NCBI GenBank assembly: GCA_002746275.1
Contig: NVWR01000010.1
Location: 14,684-21,531 of the forward strand
DNA from: Rhodobiaceae bacterium
Lineage (GTDB): Bacteria; Pseudomonadota; Alphaproteobacteria; Parvibaculales; Parvibaculaceae
Reading direction: 5' to 3'
Length of the DNA stretch: 6,848 nt
Shown: positions 5,759 to 6,848 of the stretch, in pieces
Position numbering within the stretch: position 1 is the stretch's first letter
Layout: each line of letters starts with the position of its first letter
Made by a program: the position numbers and the translations under genes
Notes under the pieces: generated by a model
Seen by the model: only the letters and a program-made list of their open reading frames with translations
What the model was told of the DNA's origin: nothing
The model's database searches: none

Positions 5759-6848
5759 ATGCGTACGGCTTCCAGGAGGACACGTTTCTCCATATATGCC
5801 GCTCTAACAGCGGCTGCCGCGTTCGGCTCACAGCCAGCGACGGCGCTCGAATACAATTTCGGCGACGTTCAAGTGTTTTTTGATACGACAGTTACGGCTG
5901 GCGTATCTGTGAGAGTTGCTGAAACCAACCCACTCTTCTTGCCAGAAGGCAATGGGGGTCCGTTGGATCAGAGAACTCTATTGGGTGGTGCTCCAGGCGG
6001 CACAGTCGCTGCACCATCAGCGGCAGCCTTCGCGCCAGGGGCCGTTTTTGTCCCCGACAACAGGCAAGCAGACAATTTCGGTGGATCGGTTAACGGCGAT
6101 GATGGTCGCTTGAACTTCGACCGCTGGGACCTGACCGCTGGTACGCTCAAAGTTACCAACGACATTCAGGCAAACTGGTCGAACTATACGTTCTTTGCCC
6201 GGGTGAACTCGTTCTACGACGCCGTTCTCGACCGTGACAGTTCATATGGACGGTCAGCCATTGGCGATGGTGCCAAGACGGATGCGGCACGTGACGTTGA
6301 TGTGTTGGACTTCTATGTGTCTGGTGACTTCAATGTTGGCAATCTGCCTCTCAACGTTCGCGTTGGTAAGCAGGTTGTGAACTGGGGGGAAGCGACTTTC
6401 ATCCTCAATGGTATTAGCTCCTGGAACCCGTTTGATGTGAATGCATTCCGGCGTCCTGGCGCTGAAATCAAGGAAGGTTTGTTACCGATCTGGGGTGCGT
6501 ATGCCTCTATTGGTTTGCCGTATGATCTTTCGCTGGAAGCTTTTTACCAACTTGAATTCGAAGAGCTGCAGCTCGACCGTCCTGGTACGCCTTTCGCGGG
6601 CTCTGACGTTGCCCGCGTCGGCTCAGCCAGTGGCGGCAACGTCGGCGGCAAAACTTGGGTGACCAGTGGACGATCAGGCGGAGGGTTTCTCAATAGAAAC
6701 TGCTCCACACCTGATGCACTAACGGCTGGCTTCGATGCAGCCTACACAACCGCAGGTCTGACGCAGTTTGTTTGTGGTGCAGGCAATACCAATGCGTTCC
6801 TTGACTATGGCATCGATCTGCCACTCGGTCAGTCCGAAGCCTTCCGCC
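5759..6848 (+). CDS. DUF1302 family secreted/outer-envelope protein, 3' end beyond window
   Basis: The open frame runs to the right edge with no stop: 363 residues, while family members are commonly about 550-700 long. Residues 1-29 form a Sec signal peptide: Arg-rich n-region, hydrophobic IYAALTAAAAFG (12-23), and an ATA cleavage site before L30. The mature part shows the DUF1302 pattern: FFDTTVTAGVSVR (40-52), NGDDGRLNFDRWDL (112-125), a DFYV strand, RVGKQVVNWGEATFI (201-215), NPFDVNAFRRPGAEIKE (223-239) and SLEAFYQLEFEE (258-269). The alternating aromatic/polar strands suit an outer-membrane beta-barrel. The exact role is unknown; relatives often sit with DUF1329 proteins and RND/MMPL-type exporters near genes for steroid, terpene or alkyl-compound catabolism, so a role with hydrophobic substrates is inferred. 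A Gly/Ala/Pro-rich stretch (62-110) and two cysteines (C315, C339) are notable. It is divergent from the TetR gene, which probably regulates it. Confidence 0.9.
   Translation, partial: MRTASRRTRFSIYAALTAAAAFGSQPATALEYNFGDVQVFFDTTVTAGVSVRVAETNPLFLPEGNGGPLDQRTLLGGAPGGTVAAPSAAAFAPGAVFVPDNRQADNFGGSVNGDDGRLNFDRWDLTAGTLKVTNDIQANWSNYTFFARVNSFYDAVLDRDSSYGRSAIGDGAKTDAARDVDVLDFYVSGDFNVGNLPLNVRVGKQVVNWGEATFILNGISSWNPFDVNAFRRPGAEIKEGLLPIWGAYASIGLPYDLSLEAFYQLEFEELQLDRPGTPFAGSDVARVGSASGGNVGGKTWVTSGRSGGGFLNRNCSTPDALTAGFDAAYTTAGLTQFVCGAGNTNAFLDYGIDLPLGQSEAFR

Noticed and set aside
5759..5845. Twin-arginine (Tat) signal in the DUF1302 protein
   Set aside because: SRRTRF has the Arg pair but the Phe is one position off the S-R-R-x-F-L-K pattern, and the protein looks like an outer-membrane barrel, which is exported unfolded by Sec.
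5677..5883. 68-codon + strand frame before and overlapping the DUF1302 start
   Set aside because: It overlaps the DUF1302 signal-peptide region in another frame, lacks a good ribosome binding site and shows no recognisable pattern.
1..6848. CRISPR arrays, tRNA or rRNA genes, insertion sequences, toxin-antitoxin or phage genes
   Set aside because: Read on both strands by eye; no regularly spaced repeats, cloverleaf-like sequences, transposase motifs or target-site duplications were found.

Overview
The window reads as a chromosomal stretch of an alphaproteobacterium. The polA linker and the stretch around 'MEFNSLTRRVAE' look like alphaproteobacterial DNA polymerase I, the divergent GST / YafY-type WYL regulator pair is common there, and base composition of the genes looks mid-50s % GC by eye. 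I cannot name a genus. No tRNA, rRNA, CRISPR array, insertion sequence or phage gene is visible.

Layout. (1) Bases 1-2367, + strand: the C-terminal ~788 residues of DNA polymerase I, cut by the left edge, with intact 3'-5' exonuclease and polymerase motifs. (2) 2383-3123, +: a divergent type I methionine aminopeptidase, 15 bp after polA and probably in the same transcript. A long hairpin (3131-3165) separates it from (3) 3172-3903, -: a metaxin/Fax-like glutathione S-transferase. (4) 4000-4701, +: a YafY-type HTH + WYL transcription factor, divergent from the GST across a 96-bp spacer that holds two overlapping perfect palindromes. (5) 4717-5313, -: a TetR-family regulator that converges on the WYL gene. 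(6) 5314-5758: a 445-bp AT-rich regulatory region. (7) 5759 to the right edge, +: the first 363 residues of a secreted DUF1302 protein, which was missed by simple ORF calling because it has no stop inside the window.

How the parts fit. polA and map are housekeeping genes. GST + WYL regulator look like a small autoregulated divergent module. TetR + DUF1302 look like a second divergent module. DUF1302 proteins are outer-envelope proteins of unknown exact function, often found with DUF1329 proteins and RND-type transporters near genes for degradation of hydrophobic compounds; that partner set, if present, lies beyond the right edge. The best new signal is in the TetR/DUF1302 spacer: two 20-bp sites of the form AAATGTCA-N6-AAGACA, one inside a predicted tetR promoter and one just upstream of a predicted DUF1302 promoter, as expected for operators of the TetR protein. 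Nothing here by itself amounts to a clearly new biological system.
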